Below, one piece after another: positions 13,357-21,486 of a stretch of DNA of 53,945 nt. The notes under the pieces are model-generated. The model was not told where the DNA came from, ran no database searches, and worked only from the letters and a program-made list of their open reading frames with translations. Numbering within the stretch: position 1 is the stretch's first letter; each line of letters begins with the position of its first letter. Made by a program: the position numbers and the translations under genes. Source of the DNA: Oscillospiraceae bacterium (GTDB lineage Bacteria > Bacillota > Clostridia > Oscillospirales > Ruminococcaceae); assembly GCA_017545185.1 (NCBI GenBank), contig JAFWQJ010000041.1, positions 1 to 53,945 of the forward strand, written 5' to 3'.

Positions 13357-15978
13357 TTAAATCCCGTCCGTCACATAGATGAACCGGACGCTGCCGTTCA
13401 TCTCCGCCGATTTGCCGGAGAAGCTGGTATAGGACTGCGCCGCCGTGCGGAGTGTCCGGAAGCGCTCCGTCAGCTCCGGAAGTGTCTCGTCCGCGGCCTT
13501 CGCGATCTTCGCGATCCCCTCGGCATCGAATTTCTGCATACCGTCATTCAGCGTATTGGCGCCGGTTTTCAGCTGCGCGATGCCGTCGTTCAGCGCAGCA
13601 CCGCCGTTCTGCAGCGACTGCATCCCGCCGTACAGCTCCGCCGCGCCGCCGGAAAGCTTCTTCGTGCCGGTCAGCAGCTCCGTCAGCGAGGTGTAAAGCG
13701 TCCCCGCGCCGCCGGAAAGCTGGGTGCTGCCGTCAAGGATCGTGTGGAGACCGCCGTCCAGCGTGACCGTGCCGGTCTGCATCTGCATGAGGCCGCCGCC
13801 GAGTGCCTGCGCCCCGTCATAGAGCGCCGCAATGCCGCCGTCGAGCGCGTCGGCACCGCCGGTCAGCGCGGTCAGACCGCCGTGCAGCTGCGATGCGCCG
13901 CCGGAGAGCTGTGCAATGCCGCCGCGGAGCTGTTCGAGCCCCGTAAACAGGCTGCCGCTGCCTGCGGAGAATTTGCCGATGCCTTCATCGAGTACAGCCG
14001 CACCGCCGGAGAGCGTCTTTGCGCCGGCATTGAGCTGCTGTGCGGAGCTGTTCAGCTTTGCCGCGCCCTCTGCGAGCGCCTTGCCGCCGGCATTGAGCCC
14101 GGTCAGTCCCGCCTGCAGCTCATGTGCGCCTGCTGCGGCATCGTTCATGCCGCCGGAAAGCTGCGTCAGTCCGCCGGAGAGCTGCTCCGCGCCCTTCTGC
14201 AGACCCGCCGCGCCCGCACCGAGCGTGCCCTCTGCCTGCATGTTGTCCGCGATCTGCTGCTGTGCCGCGGTCGTCTGTTCCAGCGCACCGATCGCCGCCG
14301 CAAGCTCTGCGGAAGGCGTCTGCGCATAGAGTGCTTTCAGCGCCGCAAGTGCCTGCTGATTGGCCGCGACCGTCGTACTGAGTGCGGTGCCTGCCTGCGC
14401 GATACCCGCAGAGAGCTGTGCCGCACCGTCGTTCAGCGTATCCGCACCTGTTTTCAGTGTATCTGCGCCGGTTTTCGCATCTTCAAGACCCGCTGCGAGC
14501 GTGTCCGCACCGGACTTCGCGCTGTCAATGCCGCCGGCGACCGCCGCCGCCGCGCTGTCCAGAGAGCCCGTGCCGCCCGCAAGCTGCGCCATGCCGTCCG
14601 CGAGCTGCGCCGCACCGGAATGCACCTGCGCGCTGCCGTCCGCCAGTGCCTTGACGCCGGACTGCACTTCCTTTCCGCCGTCTGCGAGACGGTCTGCGCC
14701 GTCCTTCACCGCAGAGGCGCCTTTTTCCAGCGTATCTGCGCCGTTTTCCGCAGACGCAAGCCCCGCTTTGAGCTGTGCGGAGCCGTCCTTCGCATCATGC
14801 AGACCGTCCGTCAGCGAGGCCGCACCCGCGGTCACCTTGTCATAGCCTGCGGTCAGCACATCCGCGCCGTCAGCCGCCTGCTGAATGCCGCCGGTCAGCT
14901 GTTCCGCCGCCGCCGAGAGCGTCCCGGCGCCCGCCGTGATCTGTTCGGTGCCGCCGGTGAGCGTGACCGCGCCGTCCTTCAGCGATGCGGAGCCGTTCAG
15001 CAGCTTCTCGATGCCCGCGGTCAGATCGCCGGTGCCGTCGGAGAGCTTCGCAATGCCGTCGTAGAGCGAAGCCGTGCCGTCACAGAGCGCGTCCGCACCG
15101 TCGCGGAGTGCCTGCACCTGTTCGGTCAGGCTGTCCGTATCGAACAGCTGATCCGTGTCAAGCTTGCCGAACAGCTCATTCGATACGACCGTAACCGACG
15201 TATTCATGTGGAAATCGGTGACGTCCGCTTCCAGCTCCGCATATTCCGGCAGCTGATAATCGGACAGTCCGGTCTCATCCAGCCGCAGCGTATCATTCAC
15301 ACCCGGGAACGCCGCCCCGACCGCGATCAGCCGGTCGCCGTCGGAGATGAGCCGTCCGTTCTTGACCGATGCGTTCAGGCAGCTGCCGCTGTCCAGCACC
15401 GCCGCGCTGACCGCCAGAAACGGCACGGTCACGCGCTGCCCGTCAACGGTCGTCCCGGCGCAGCTCTGATAGCTCCAGCGGATGCGGAGATGCCCGCTCT
15501 TTCCCGCGAGGTCGGCGGGGGCGATCTCCTTTCCGTCCAGATAATACGTCATTTTCACATTGACCGGCGGCTGCTTGTCGGTCTTGCCCTGATAGTAGAT
15601 ATCATCGCCGGAGGCATTCCAGTTCAGGGTATCTCCGGACTGCGTGAACGGCTCCGTGCCCCTGACATTGACGATGCCGGTCAGCCCGGAGATATCGCTG
15701 AGCGCTTCCAGTGCCTGCGTATTTTTCAGCCAGTCGCTGACGATGACGTCCCGGACGGAAGCGTCCGCATTACAGAGCACATAGACGGTCTCGTCCTTGC
15801 AGGCTTCTCCGGATGCAGCCTTCCGGACAGCCGGAGCCGCCGGTTCTTCCGTCTCTGTCACGATCGCCGTATCTGCGGCGTTTTTCTCATTACCCTTTGC
15901 GTATGCCAGAGAGCCGGTCGCGCCTGCCGAGATCATAACGGCGAGCACGGCTGCGATCCATTTTCTGTAGTCTTTCAT
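13357..15978 (-). CDS. Secreted YhgE/Pip-like protein with long X-X-L-X-X-G repeats
   Basis: 873 residues. An ATG at 15978 preceded by GGAGG (15986-15990) gives a signal peptide (KWIAAVLAVMISAGATGSLAYA). After an N-terminal domain of about 260 residues come some 75 repeats of the type L-xx-G-xxx-L-xx-G (for example LSDGTGDLTAGIEKLLNG), about residues 290-840. These repeats are known from YhgE/Pip-type proteins encoded with RND/MmpL transporters and are predicted to form long helical coils. The C-terminal membrane domain of classical Pip proteins is absent, and the protein ends soon after FSGKSAEMNGSVRFIYV. It lies downstream of the MmpL gene and probably works with it at the cell surface. Confidence 0.85.
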   Translation of the reverse strand: MKDYRKWIAAVLAVMISAGATGSLAYAKGNEKNAADTAIVTETEEPAAPAVRKAASGEACKDETVYVLCNADASVRDVIVSDWLKNTQALEALSDISGLTGIVNVRGTEPFTQSGDTLNWNASGDDIYYQGKTDKQPPVNVKMTYYLDGKEIAPADLAGKSGHLRIRWSYQSCAGTTVDGQRVTVPFLAVSAAVLDSGSCLNASVKNGRLISDGDRLIAVGAAFPGVNDTLRLDETGLSDYQLPEYAELEADVTDFHMNTSVTVVSNELFGKLDTDQLFDTDSLTEQVQALRDGADALCDGTASLYDGIAKLSDGTGDLTAGIEKLLNGSASLKDGAVTLTGGTEQITAGAGTLSAAAEQLTGGIQQAADGADVLTAGYDKVTAGAASLTDGLHDAKDGSAQLKAGLASAENGADTLEKGASAVKDGADRLADGGKEVQSGVKALADGSAQVHSGAAQLADGMAQLAGGTGSLDSAAAAVAGGIDSAKSGADTLAAGLEDAKTGADTLKTGADTLNDGAAQLSAGIAQAGTALSTTVAANQQALAALKALYAQTPSAELAAAIGALEQTTAAQQQIADNMQAEGTLGAGAAGLQKGAEQLSGGLTQLSGGMNDAAAGAHELQAGLTGLNAGGKALAEGAAKLNSSAQQLNAGAKTLSGGAAVLDEGIGKFSAGSGSLFTGLEQLRGGIAQLSGGASQLHGGLTALTGGADALDGGIAALYDGAQALGGGLMQMQTGTVTLDGGLHTILDGSTQLSGGAGTLYTSLTELLTGTKKLSGGAAELYGGMQSLQNGGAALNDGIAQLKTGANTLNDGMQKFDAEGIAKIAKAADETLPELTERFRTLRTAAQSYTSFSGKSAEMNGSVRFIYVTDGI

Positions 15979-15998
15979 AATTATGCCTCCCGAATTAA

Positions 15999-16072
15999 GG
16001 TATCGCTTTGCGATGATTCCGAATGAGGGATCCGCCCTCATGTTCACACCGGGGACGTATCCCCGGATCCTG
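15999..16072 (+). repeat. Hairpin-mosaic element, short copy R3
   Basis: GGTATCGCTTTGCGATGAT (A, loop changed to TTT), then GAGGGATCCGCCCTC (B) and GGGGACGTATCCCC (C). Module D (terminator) and the later modules are missing. It lies inside the minus-strand MmpL/Pip operon and reads opposite to it. Confidence 0.8.
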
Positions 16073-16136
16073 TATCAATGATTCTGCACAGTTGCGCCGG
16101 CGCGCTTCAGATCAACGCCCGCAGGAGCTGCCCCGC

Positions 16137-18245
16137 TTATGCTTCAGCGTGACGGTGCCGGAATACCGGATGCCGTTTCTGTTCGGCAGAAAACCCTGCG
16201 CTTGTGCGGATGATGACTTTATCAAATGCCAGCAGCATCGACGGCAGCACCGTGATGACCACAGCCATGGAGATCAGCGCACCCCGCGCCAGCAGCATAC
16301 ACAGCGACGAGATCATGCCGATCTCCGAGTATACGCCGACGCCGACCGTCGCCGCGAAAAATCCGAGTGCCGAGGTCACGACCGACTGCACCGAGGTCGT
16401 CAGCGCAATGCCGACCGCCTCCCGTTTGTCCTTGCCGCTGCTGCGCTCCGTGCGGTATCTTGTCGTCATCAGGATCGCGTAATCGACCGTCGCGCCGAGC
16501 TGGATCGTGCCGATGACGACCGACGCGATAAACGGCAGCTTCGTACCCGTAAAGTACGCCGTTCCGAGGTTGATCATGATCGCCAGCTCGATCACCGAAA
16601 CAAGGATCACCGGCAGCGTGACCGAGCGGAAATTCAGCGCAATGATGAGGAAGATCACCGCGATCGACAGAATGCTGACGATCTTGAAATCACGGTCGGT
16701 GATCTCGATCAGGTCTTTCGTTGCGGGCGCCTCCCCGATGAGCAGCGCGTTTTTGTCGTAGGACTGCACGATGCCGTTCAGCGTTTCGATCTGCTGATTG
16801 ACCGCGTCCGTCGCGACCTTGTATTCCGAGCCGATCAGCATGAGCTGTCTGCCGTCCTGCCGGAAAACGTCCTGCACATCCTGCGGGATGACGTCCTCCG
16901 GGATTGCCGCGCCGGTCAGCGAAGGCAGCCCGAGCACGAACTGCACGCCGTCCGCCGCTTCGATCTGCGCGGTCATCCGGACTGCATCCTGCCGGGACAT
17001 ATTGGCGTCCGTCAGCAGCAGGTGCGTGCTGTTCATGTCGTATTCCTCAGAAAGCTTCGTATTCGCGATCACGCTGTCAAGCTCCGGCGGGAGCGTGCTG
17101 TCGAGGTTGTAGTACACGCCGTAGTTTCGGTAGCCGAACACCGCCGGGATCAGCAGCACGACCGCCGCCGTCATGAACCCGAACGCGTGCTTCATAATGA
17201 ACGCCGGAATCCGTTTGAACTCCGGCAGCAGGACCTTATGCGCGGTCTTCCGGATCGCGCCGTCGAACATCAGGATCATCGCCGGCAGCACGGTGATGCA
17301 GGCGATCACGCCGCAGACAACGCCCTTTGCCATGACGATGCCGAGGTCAAGGCCGAGCGTGAAGCTCATGAAGCACATTGCAAGGAATCCGGCGACCGTC
17401 GTCAGGGAGCTGCTCACCACGGAGCTGACCGTCATCGAGATCGCGTGCGCCATGGCGGCGTTTTTGTCATCCGGGTACTGCTGCTGCATTTCCTTGTAGC
17501 TGTGCCACAGGAAGATCGAGTAGTCCATTGTGACGCCGAGCTGCAGGACCATTGCCAGTGCCTGCGTGATGAATGAGATCTCACCGAGCATGAAGTTGCT
17601 GCCGAGGTTCCAGACCACCGCAAACCCGATGCTCAGCATAAAGAACAGCGGGATCAAAAACGAATCCATGGTCAGGATCAGAACGATGCTTGTCAGGATG
17701 ACCGCGATCACCGCATAAATGACCGATTCGCGCTCGGTCAGATGCTTCATGTCCGCCGTGACCGCCGACATGCCGCTGATACAGCAGTTTTTCGATACGG
17801 TGCTGCGCATCTCGTCGATCGCATTGAGCGTCGCATCCGCAGAGGTCGTGTCGTCGAAGAACACGGCCATGACCTCCGTATCCCCCTTGCTGAACGCATC
17901 GCGGAGCTTCTGCGGGAGCACCTCCTTCGGTATGCGCAGGTCGGTCAGCGATTCGTAGCAGACCACATCGGCAACATGGTCAATGCTTTTCAGCTGCTCC
18001 GCCGTTTCCCGAACCTCCCGCGGCTGCATCCCCTCCGTGATGACGAACGAGAAGCCGCCCTTGCCGAAGCTTTCCTTCAGGATCTCCTGCCCCTGCATCG
18101 TGTTGATATCGTCAGGCAGATAGGACAGGATATCGTAATTCACCCTTGTGTGCAAAAAGCCGATCGCCGAAGGGATCAGCAGCAGGACCGCGGTCAGCAG
18201 CACCGCCAGCCGGTGCTTTGCGATCCATTCTCCGAAGCGGATCAT
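16137..18245 (-). CDS. MmpL/RND-superfamily transporter
   Basis: 702 residues in two homologous halves, each with an outer loop domain and about six membrane helices. Half 1 runs about 1-350, with helices around VLLTAVLLLIPSAIGFL and the 195-330 cluster. Half 2 runs about 351-680, with RD-containing FKIVSILSIAVIFLIIALNFRS. The GxxxDY motifs LGVTMDYSIFLW and LGATVDYAILM occupy equivalent places in TM4 of each half and carry the proton-relay Asp expected in this family. Gram-positive MMPL proteins export lipids, peptides or drugs. The gene starts inside the stop of the HdeD-like gene (4-base overlap) and is followed by the Pip-like gene, its likely partner. Confidence 0.9.
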   Translation of the reverse strand: MIRFGEWIAKHRLAVLLTAVLLLIPSAIGFLHTRVNYDILSYLPDDINTMQGQEILKESFGKGGFSFVITEGMQPREVRETAEQLKSIDHVADVVCYESLTDLRIPKEVLPQKLRDAFSKGDTEVMAVFFDDTTSADATLNAIDEMRSTVSKNCCISGMSAVTADMKHLTERESVIYAVIAVILTSIVLILTMDSFLIPLFFMLSIGFAVVWNLGSNFMLGEISFITQALAMVLQLGVTMDYSIFLWHSYKEMQQQYPDDKNAAMAHAISMTVSSVVSSSLTTVAGFLAMCFMSFTLGLDLGIVMAKGVVCGVIACITVLPAMILMFDGAIRKTAHKVLLPEFKRIPAFIMKHAFGFMTAAVVLLIPAVFGYRNYGVYYNLDSTLPPELDSVIANTKLSEEYDMNSTHLLLTDANMSRQDAVRMTAQIEAADGVQFVLGLPSLTGAAIPEDVIPQDVQDVFRQDGRQLMLIGSEYKVATDAVNQQIETLNGIVQSYDKNALLIGEAPATKDLIEITDRDFKIVSILSIAVIFLIIALNFRSVTLPVILVSVIELAIMINLGTAYFTGTKLPFIASVVIGTIQLGATVDYAILMTTRYRTERSSGKDKREAVGIALTTSVQSVVTSALGFFAATVGVGVYSEIGMISSLCMLLARGALISMAVVITVLPSMLLAFDKVIIRTSAGFSAEQKRHPVFRHRHAEA

Positions 18246-18844
18246 TTTATCTCCTCCTCACAGTCAATGTCAATGATATCCGGCTTCTGGTTCCGGACGA
18301 TCTTGACCGTCACGAGCACGGTCAGCAGATTGAGCAGCCCCTCCGCCAGCAGCACGGCGCCGAACAGCTGCATCCCAATGCGGACGCTCTGTGCGGGACG
18401 CACCAGCAGGCAGACGCCCGCGGCAGATGTCAGCAGCGCGGCCGCAAGGATCATCCACCATGAAGCGATGCCGAAGCGGTGCGCATCATGCGCGGTCTGC
18501 AGCTTCATGAGGCCGTCCGCCGTGACGTACATGCCGGTCACGACACAGAGAAAATGCAGCAGATCCTGCGGTTTTGTCAGCAGTATGATGCCGAGGATCA
18601 GCAGCAGGATGCCGACGGCGAGATCAAACTGGAAGGCCAGCCGGTAAAGGTCGCGCGAAAAGTAGCCGATCAGCCGGATGATGCCGAAGATGACGAGCAG
18701 CACGCCCGCTGCCGTACCGACGGCCGCTGTGCTGACATCCGGCTGCCGCATCAGGAAGATGCCGAGCAGTCCGAGGACTGCGGAAATAACGATATATCCG
18801 GCCTTTGCGGTCTGCATCGGCAGGACGGAACGCACGGTACGCAT
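18242..18844 (-). CDS. HdeD/DUF308-like membrane protein
   Basis: 200 residues with six hydrophobic segments in three helical pairs: about 16-33 and 42-60, 72-90 and 95-112, 126-145 and 150-170. It ends in an acidic tail (DIIDIDCEEEIK). The repeated pattern of a helix, then GxxLLxxGI, matches HdeD-family proteins (DUF308). GGAGTG at 18852-18857 supports the ATG at 18844; longer upstream frames have no ribosome site. It is the first gene of the operon HdeD-MmpL-Pip, whose promoter lies at 18875-18903. Its role in Firmicutes is unknown; context suggests help to the transporter. Confidence 0.82.
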   Translation of the reverse strand: MRTVRSVLPMQTAKAGYIVISAVLGLLGIFLMRQPDVSTAAVGTAAGVLLVIFGIIRLIGYFSRDLYRLAFQFDLAVGILLLILGIILLTKPQDLLHFLCVVTGMYVTADGLMKLQTAHDAHRFGIASWWMILAAALLTSAAGVCLLVRPAQSVRIGMQLFGAVLLAEGLLNLLTVLVTVKIVRNQKPDIIDIDCEEEIK

Positions 18845-18874
18845 ATTGCTCACTCCTTTCGTTTCTGTATCTTT

Positions 18875-18903
18875 ATCATAACGCAGAACGCCCGCGGATG
18901 CAA
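18875..18903 (-). promoter_or_regulatory. Sigma-A promoter of the HdeD-MmpL-Pip operon
   Basis: On the minus strand TTGCAT (18903-18898), a 17-base spacer and TATGAT (18880-18875), about 30 bases before the start codon. A GC hairpin (18889-18922) overlaps the -35 and may also end the upstream transglutaminase transcript. Confidence 0.7.
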
Positions 18904-18993
18904 CGGGCAATCCGCGGGCGTTTGTCTGAAATTGATACAGCCGGTTTTGTTTGTCTGATTTTTGGGCATCCGGCCTGCTTTGCCCAAATTTGC

Positions 18994-20868
18994 TTATTCG
19001 GTGATGATCTTTGCGATAAACCGCAGCATCCATGTGAGGTCATCCGGCGTGATCTTGTCATCCTTGTCGCAGTAGGCATTTGCCTTGCCCTGCTCGGAGA
19101 TCACAAGCTTTTTGTCCTCGACGAGCAGTCTTGCGAGCATGACCGCATCCGAAACATCGACGGAGTTGTCGAGGTTGAGGTCGCCGCGCTTCGTGATCGT
19201 AAGCTGCTTGGCGGTCGTGGTCGTCGTGACCGGCTCCGCCGTGGTCGTGACCTTCGGCGTGGTGGTCGTCGCCTTCGGCGTGGTGGTCGTCGCCTTCGGC
19301 GTCGTGGTCGTCGCCTTCGGCGTCGTGGTCGTCGCCTTCGGCGTCGTAGTCGTCGCCTTCGGCGTCGTCGTTGTCGCCTTCGGCGTCGTGGTGGTCGTCG
19401 TAGTTGCGGTGGTTGTGGTCGTAGTGGTGGTAGTAGTCGTTGTTGTGGTAGTTGTCGTTGTTGTGGTAGTTGTCGTTGTCGTGGTTGTAGTCGTGGTCGT
19501 CGTTGTTGTGGTGGTTGTGGTGGTGGTTGTTGTCGTCGTTTCCGGCGTGGTAGTCGTTGTCGTCGTCGTCGTTGTTTCCGGCGTGGTGGTCATCACCGCA
19601 GTCTGCTGCGGGATCTGATAGGTGCGGAACACTGCCTTGCTGTCGTAGTTGTCCGCGCTTTCAAACGCCGGCATCGGCATGATCTGATACGTGATCAGGC
19701 CGCTGCCGTCAATGACGATCCCGTAGAGATACCCGAGTGCCTTTTCCTCCGCCGTCAGCGTATAGACCGTTTCCGCGTCGCCGCCATCCAGCGGCATCGC
19801 CATGATCTTCGTATCCGTGGTATAATAGATCTTCCCGTCATACACATCGGTCACGATATAGCAGGTCGTATACACGGAGCCGTCCGGGGTCGGCCATGCG
19901 GCACGGAGCGTGCGGAGCTTTTCTTTCCCGTCCGCATTGCCCCTGTAAAGATCGGCAACGATCTGCGAAGCGAACTGCACCTTGGTCGGGTCTGCGGCCA
20001 CGGCATAGAGCCATGTGCCGTCCGGCATCGGCTCCAGCGTGTCGATCGCGCCTTTCCAGAATGCATTTTCGTAGGCGTCGGAATCGCAGACGACCGCATT
20101 GCCCTCGGAAAAATAATTCCAGTCCGAAGCACTGTGCTGCCGGTCTGCCTGCATATAATCGTCGCTGCAGAGCATATAGCTGTGCATGGTATGCCCGAGC
20201 ATATCCGGCGCGGAATCGTCAAAGGTCGGGTCGGTGTGATACCAGTGCCCGTCCACTTTGACGACATTCCACATGTGGTTCAGGTCGTCGCTCGTGATCG
20301 AATAGCACGGAATGCCGACCTTTCTGCAGAGCAGGTTCATTGCGAGCGCATAGCCCTGACAGACCGCCGTGCCGCCGAGCAGTGCGGCGTAGGCATCCGA
20401 TTTTTCGTAGGTAAGGTCATATTCGCAGACCTCCGCGAGATAGTCGTGGAAAAACAGCACCTTCTCGGCATCCGACCAGTCCGGATTCACCATGCCGGTG
20501 ATGCGGCCGATCTCCGCATTGAATGTCTCGATCATACCCGGGATCTCAGCCTTGTCGTAGTTATACCGCGGGTTGACCGCCGAGACTCTGCCCGACCACT
20601 GCGATGTATTATACGTAAAGGACGAGCTGACATAGAAATAATCCGATTCCGTATACAGCATCCCGTAGTAGATATCCGCAACATCCTCAAACTTCAGGCG
20701 CAGCGAGGAAATGTCGATCCGGTCCTGCCGTTTCTCCCATGCCGTGCGGATCATCTGCCGCAGCGTGTCCTCCGCGGACGCCGCATAGACCGTGCCCGCC
20801 GGCAGAGCAGAACACAGCATCGCCGCGGAAAGCAGTCCCGCAGCCGTTCTGCGCAGTAATTGTTTCAT
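18994..20868 (-). CDS. Secreted transglutaminase-like protein with Thr-rich linker and C-terminal dockerin
   Basis: 624 residues from the ATG at 20868, which has GGAGGT seven bases upstream; a GTG at 20877 overlaps that site and is unlikely. It has a signal peptide (about 1-30) and a transglutaminase-like catalytic domain. That domain has Cys170 in GGTAVCQGYA, His198 in NHMWNVV and Asp213 in YHTDPTFDD, a complete triad. A beta-rich region (about 260-410) follows, then a linker of more than 60 nearly unbroken Thr and seven TTTTPKA-type repeats. A type I dockerin ends the protein (GDLNLDNSVDVSDAVMLARL ... DKDDKITPDDL). Such proteins act outside the cell as peptidases or crosslinkers and dock on a cohesin scaffold. 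Confidence 0.88.
   Translation of the reverse strand: MKQLLRRTAAGLLSAAMLCSALPAGTVYAASAEDTLRQMIRTAWEKRQDRIDISSLRLKFEDVADIYYGMLYTESDYFYVSSSFTYNTSQWSGRVSAVNPRYNYDKAEIPGMIETFNAEIGRITGMVNPDWSDAEKVLFFHDYLAEVCEYDLTYEKSDAYAALLGGTAVCQGYALAMNLLCRKVGIPCYSITSDDLNHMWNVVKVDGHWYHTDPTFDDSAPDMLGHTMHSYMLCSDDYMQADRQHSASDWNYFSEGNAVVCDSDAYENAFWKGAIDTLEPMPDGTWLYAVAADPTKVQFASQIVADLYRGNADGKEKLRTLRAAWPTPDGSVYTTCYIVTDVYDGKIYYTTDTKIMAMPLDGGDAETVYTLTAEEKALGYLYGIVIDGSGLITYQIMPMPAFESADNYDSKAVFRTYQIPQQTAVMTTTPETTTTTTTTTTPETTTTTTTTTTTTTTTTTTTTTTTTTTTTTTTTTTTTTTTTTTTTATTTTTTTPKATTTTPKATTTTPKATTTTPKATTTTPKATTTTPKATTTTPKVTTTAEPVTTTTTAKQLTITKRGDLNLDNSVDVSDAVMLARLLVEDKKLVISEQGKANAYCDKDDKITPDDLTWMLRFIAKIITE
19213..19592 (-). repeat. 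Thr-rich coding repeats: poly-Thr tract and TTTTPKA units
   Basis: About seven 21-bp units encode TTTTPKA (the last reads PKV), next to a run of Thr codons. Mixed third bases (acc, acg, aca, act) keep the tract from being a simple DNA repeat. Confidence 0.88.
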
Positions 20869-20881
20869 TCCGAACACCTCC

Positions 20882-20896
20882 GTGAAAGCGTTTCAC
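20882..20896 (-). promoter_or_regulatory. Inverted repeat just upstream of the ribosome site
   Basis: GTGAAA-GCG-TTTCAC on the plus strand. It resembles LacI-family operators (GAAACG/CGTTTC) but has an odd-length centre. It lies in the 5' UTR directly before the transglutaminase ribosome site; it could equally be a small mRNA hairpin. Confidence 0.3.
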
Positions 20897-20967
20897 ATAT
20901 CCTTTCATTCTTAACATATCCTATGATACAGGCTTCCTCCAAACCCTGCCCATATTCCCATGGTTCC

Positions 20968-20996
20968 ATTATAGCATATTCCGCGGATGTTGAAAA
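20968..20996 (-). promoter_or_regulatory. Probable promoter of the transglutaminase-dockerin gene
   Basis: On the minus strand TATAAT (20973-20968) lies about 100 bases upstream of the start. The -35 at 17 bases (TTTTCA) is poor, so activation may be needed. Confidence 0.5.
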
Positions 20997-21134
20997 GCGG
21001 TAAAACGCTGAAATTCTGTCCCGGTTTTTGTAGCAATTATACAAAATCTCAAAAATATTATGGAACAATTCAGGAATACATGGCAATTCTGCCGGATTGT
21101 GGAACAGTTAAATAATAAAAATTTATCCTGCCTA

Positions 21135-21163
21135 TTGACATTTCCGCAGAAATCTGCTATAGT
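21135..21163 (+). promoter_or_regulatory. Sigma-A promoter of the trp operon
   Basis: TTGACA (21135-21140), a 17-base spacer and TATAGT (21158-21163), upstream of the T-box leader. Confidence 0.88.
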
Positions 21164-21189
21164 ATTGCTAACATCAGGAAACCGTTGAA

Positions 21190-21460
21190 GCGGAGATAAA
21201 GCGTGATATGACCCCACAGAGAGTCCGGGAGGCTGAGAGCCGGACGGGAAACAGTTTCGCAAATGGCCCGCTGAGGGCGCAGTCGGTGAACGCCGGTAAA
21301 ACTGCGACGTGCAGACATACGTCAGTTGTCAGGGATATGCTGGTATCCTGCAAAAGTGCATCCGCCCGGAATCAGGGGGCAGATGAATCAAGGTGGCACC
21401 GCGAGCATAAGAACAGACGCTCGTCCTTGAACGCAGATTGTTCAGGGACGGGCTTTTTTA
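21190..21460 (+). ncRNA. T-box riboswitch (tRNA-Trp type) in the trp leader
   Basis: The T-box core AGGTGGCACCGCG lies at 21391-21403. Stem I features are present: AGAGAG near 21219 and GGCTGAGAG near 21231. TGG at 21264-21266, after them, is the likely specifier codon and matches Trp. A terminator (21419-21459) follows the core and competes with the antiterminator. Uncharged tRNA-Trp should therefore allow read-through into trpE. Confidence 0.92.
21419..21459 (+). terminator. T-box leader terminator
   Basis: A 14-bp stem (21419-21432 with 21440-21453, two G-U pairs) around a 7-base loop, then six T residues. It is the conditional off-switch of the trp leader. Confidence 0.9.
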
Positions 21461-21486
21461 TTTCGTCCCGGAAACGGAGGTACCGA

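Noticed and set aside
13252-17576. Very long open frames on the plus strand opposite the MmpL and Pip-like genes
   Set aside because: They have Arg/Cys-rich, low-complexity translations caused by the GC-rich repeats of the real minus-strand genes; no domains, signal peptides or ribosome sites fit.
18805-20859. Long plus-strand frame opposite the transglutaminase gene, with an Arg/Gly run
   Set aside because: It is the mirror of Thr codons on the other strand; the minus-strand protein has a signal peptide, a full catalytic triad and a dockerin.
20882-20896. CcpA cre site before the transglutaminase gene
   Set aside because: The sequence is one base short of the 14-base cre consensus and has an odd centre; it is listed only as a weak inverted repeat.
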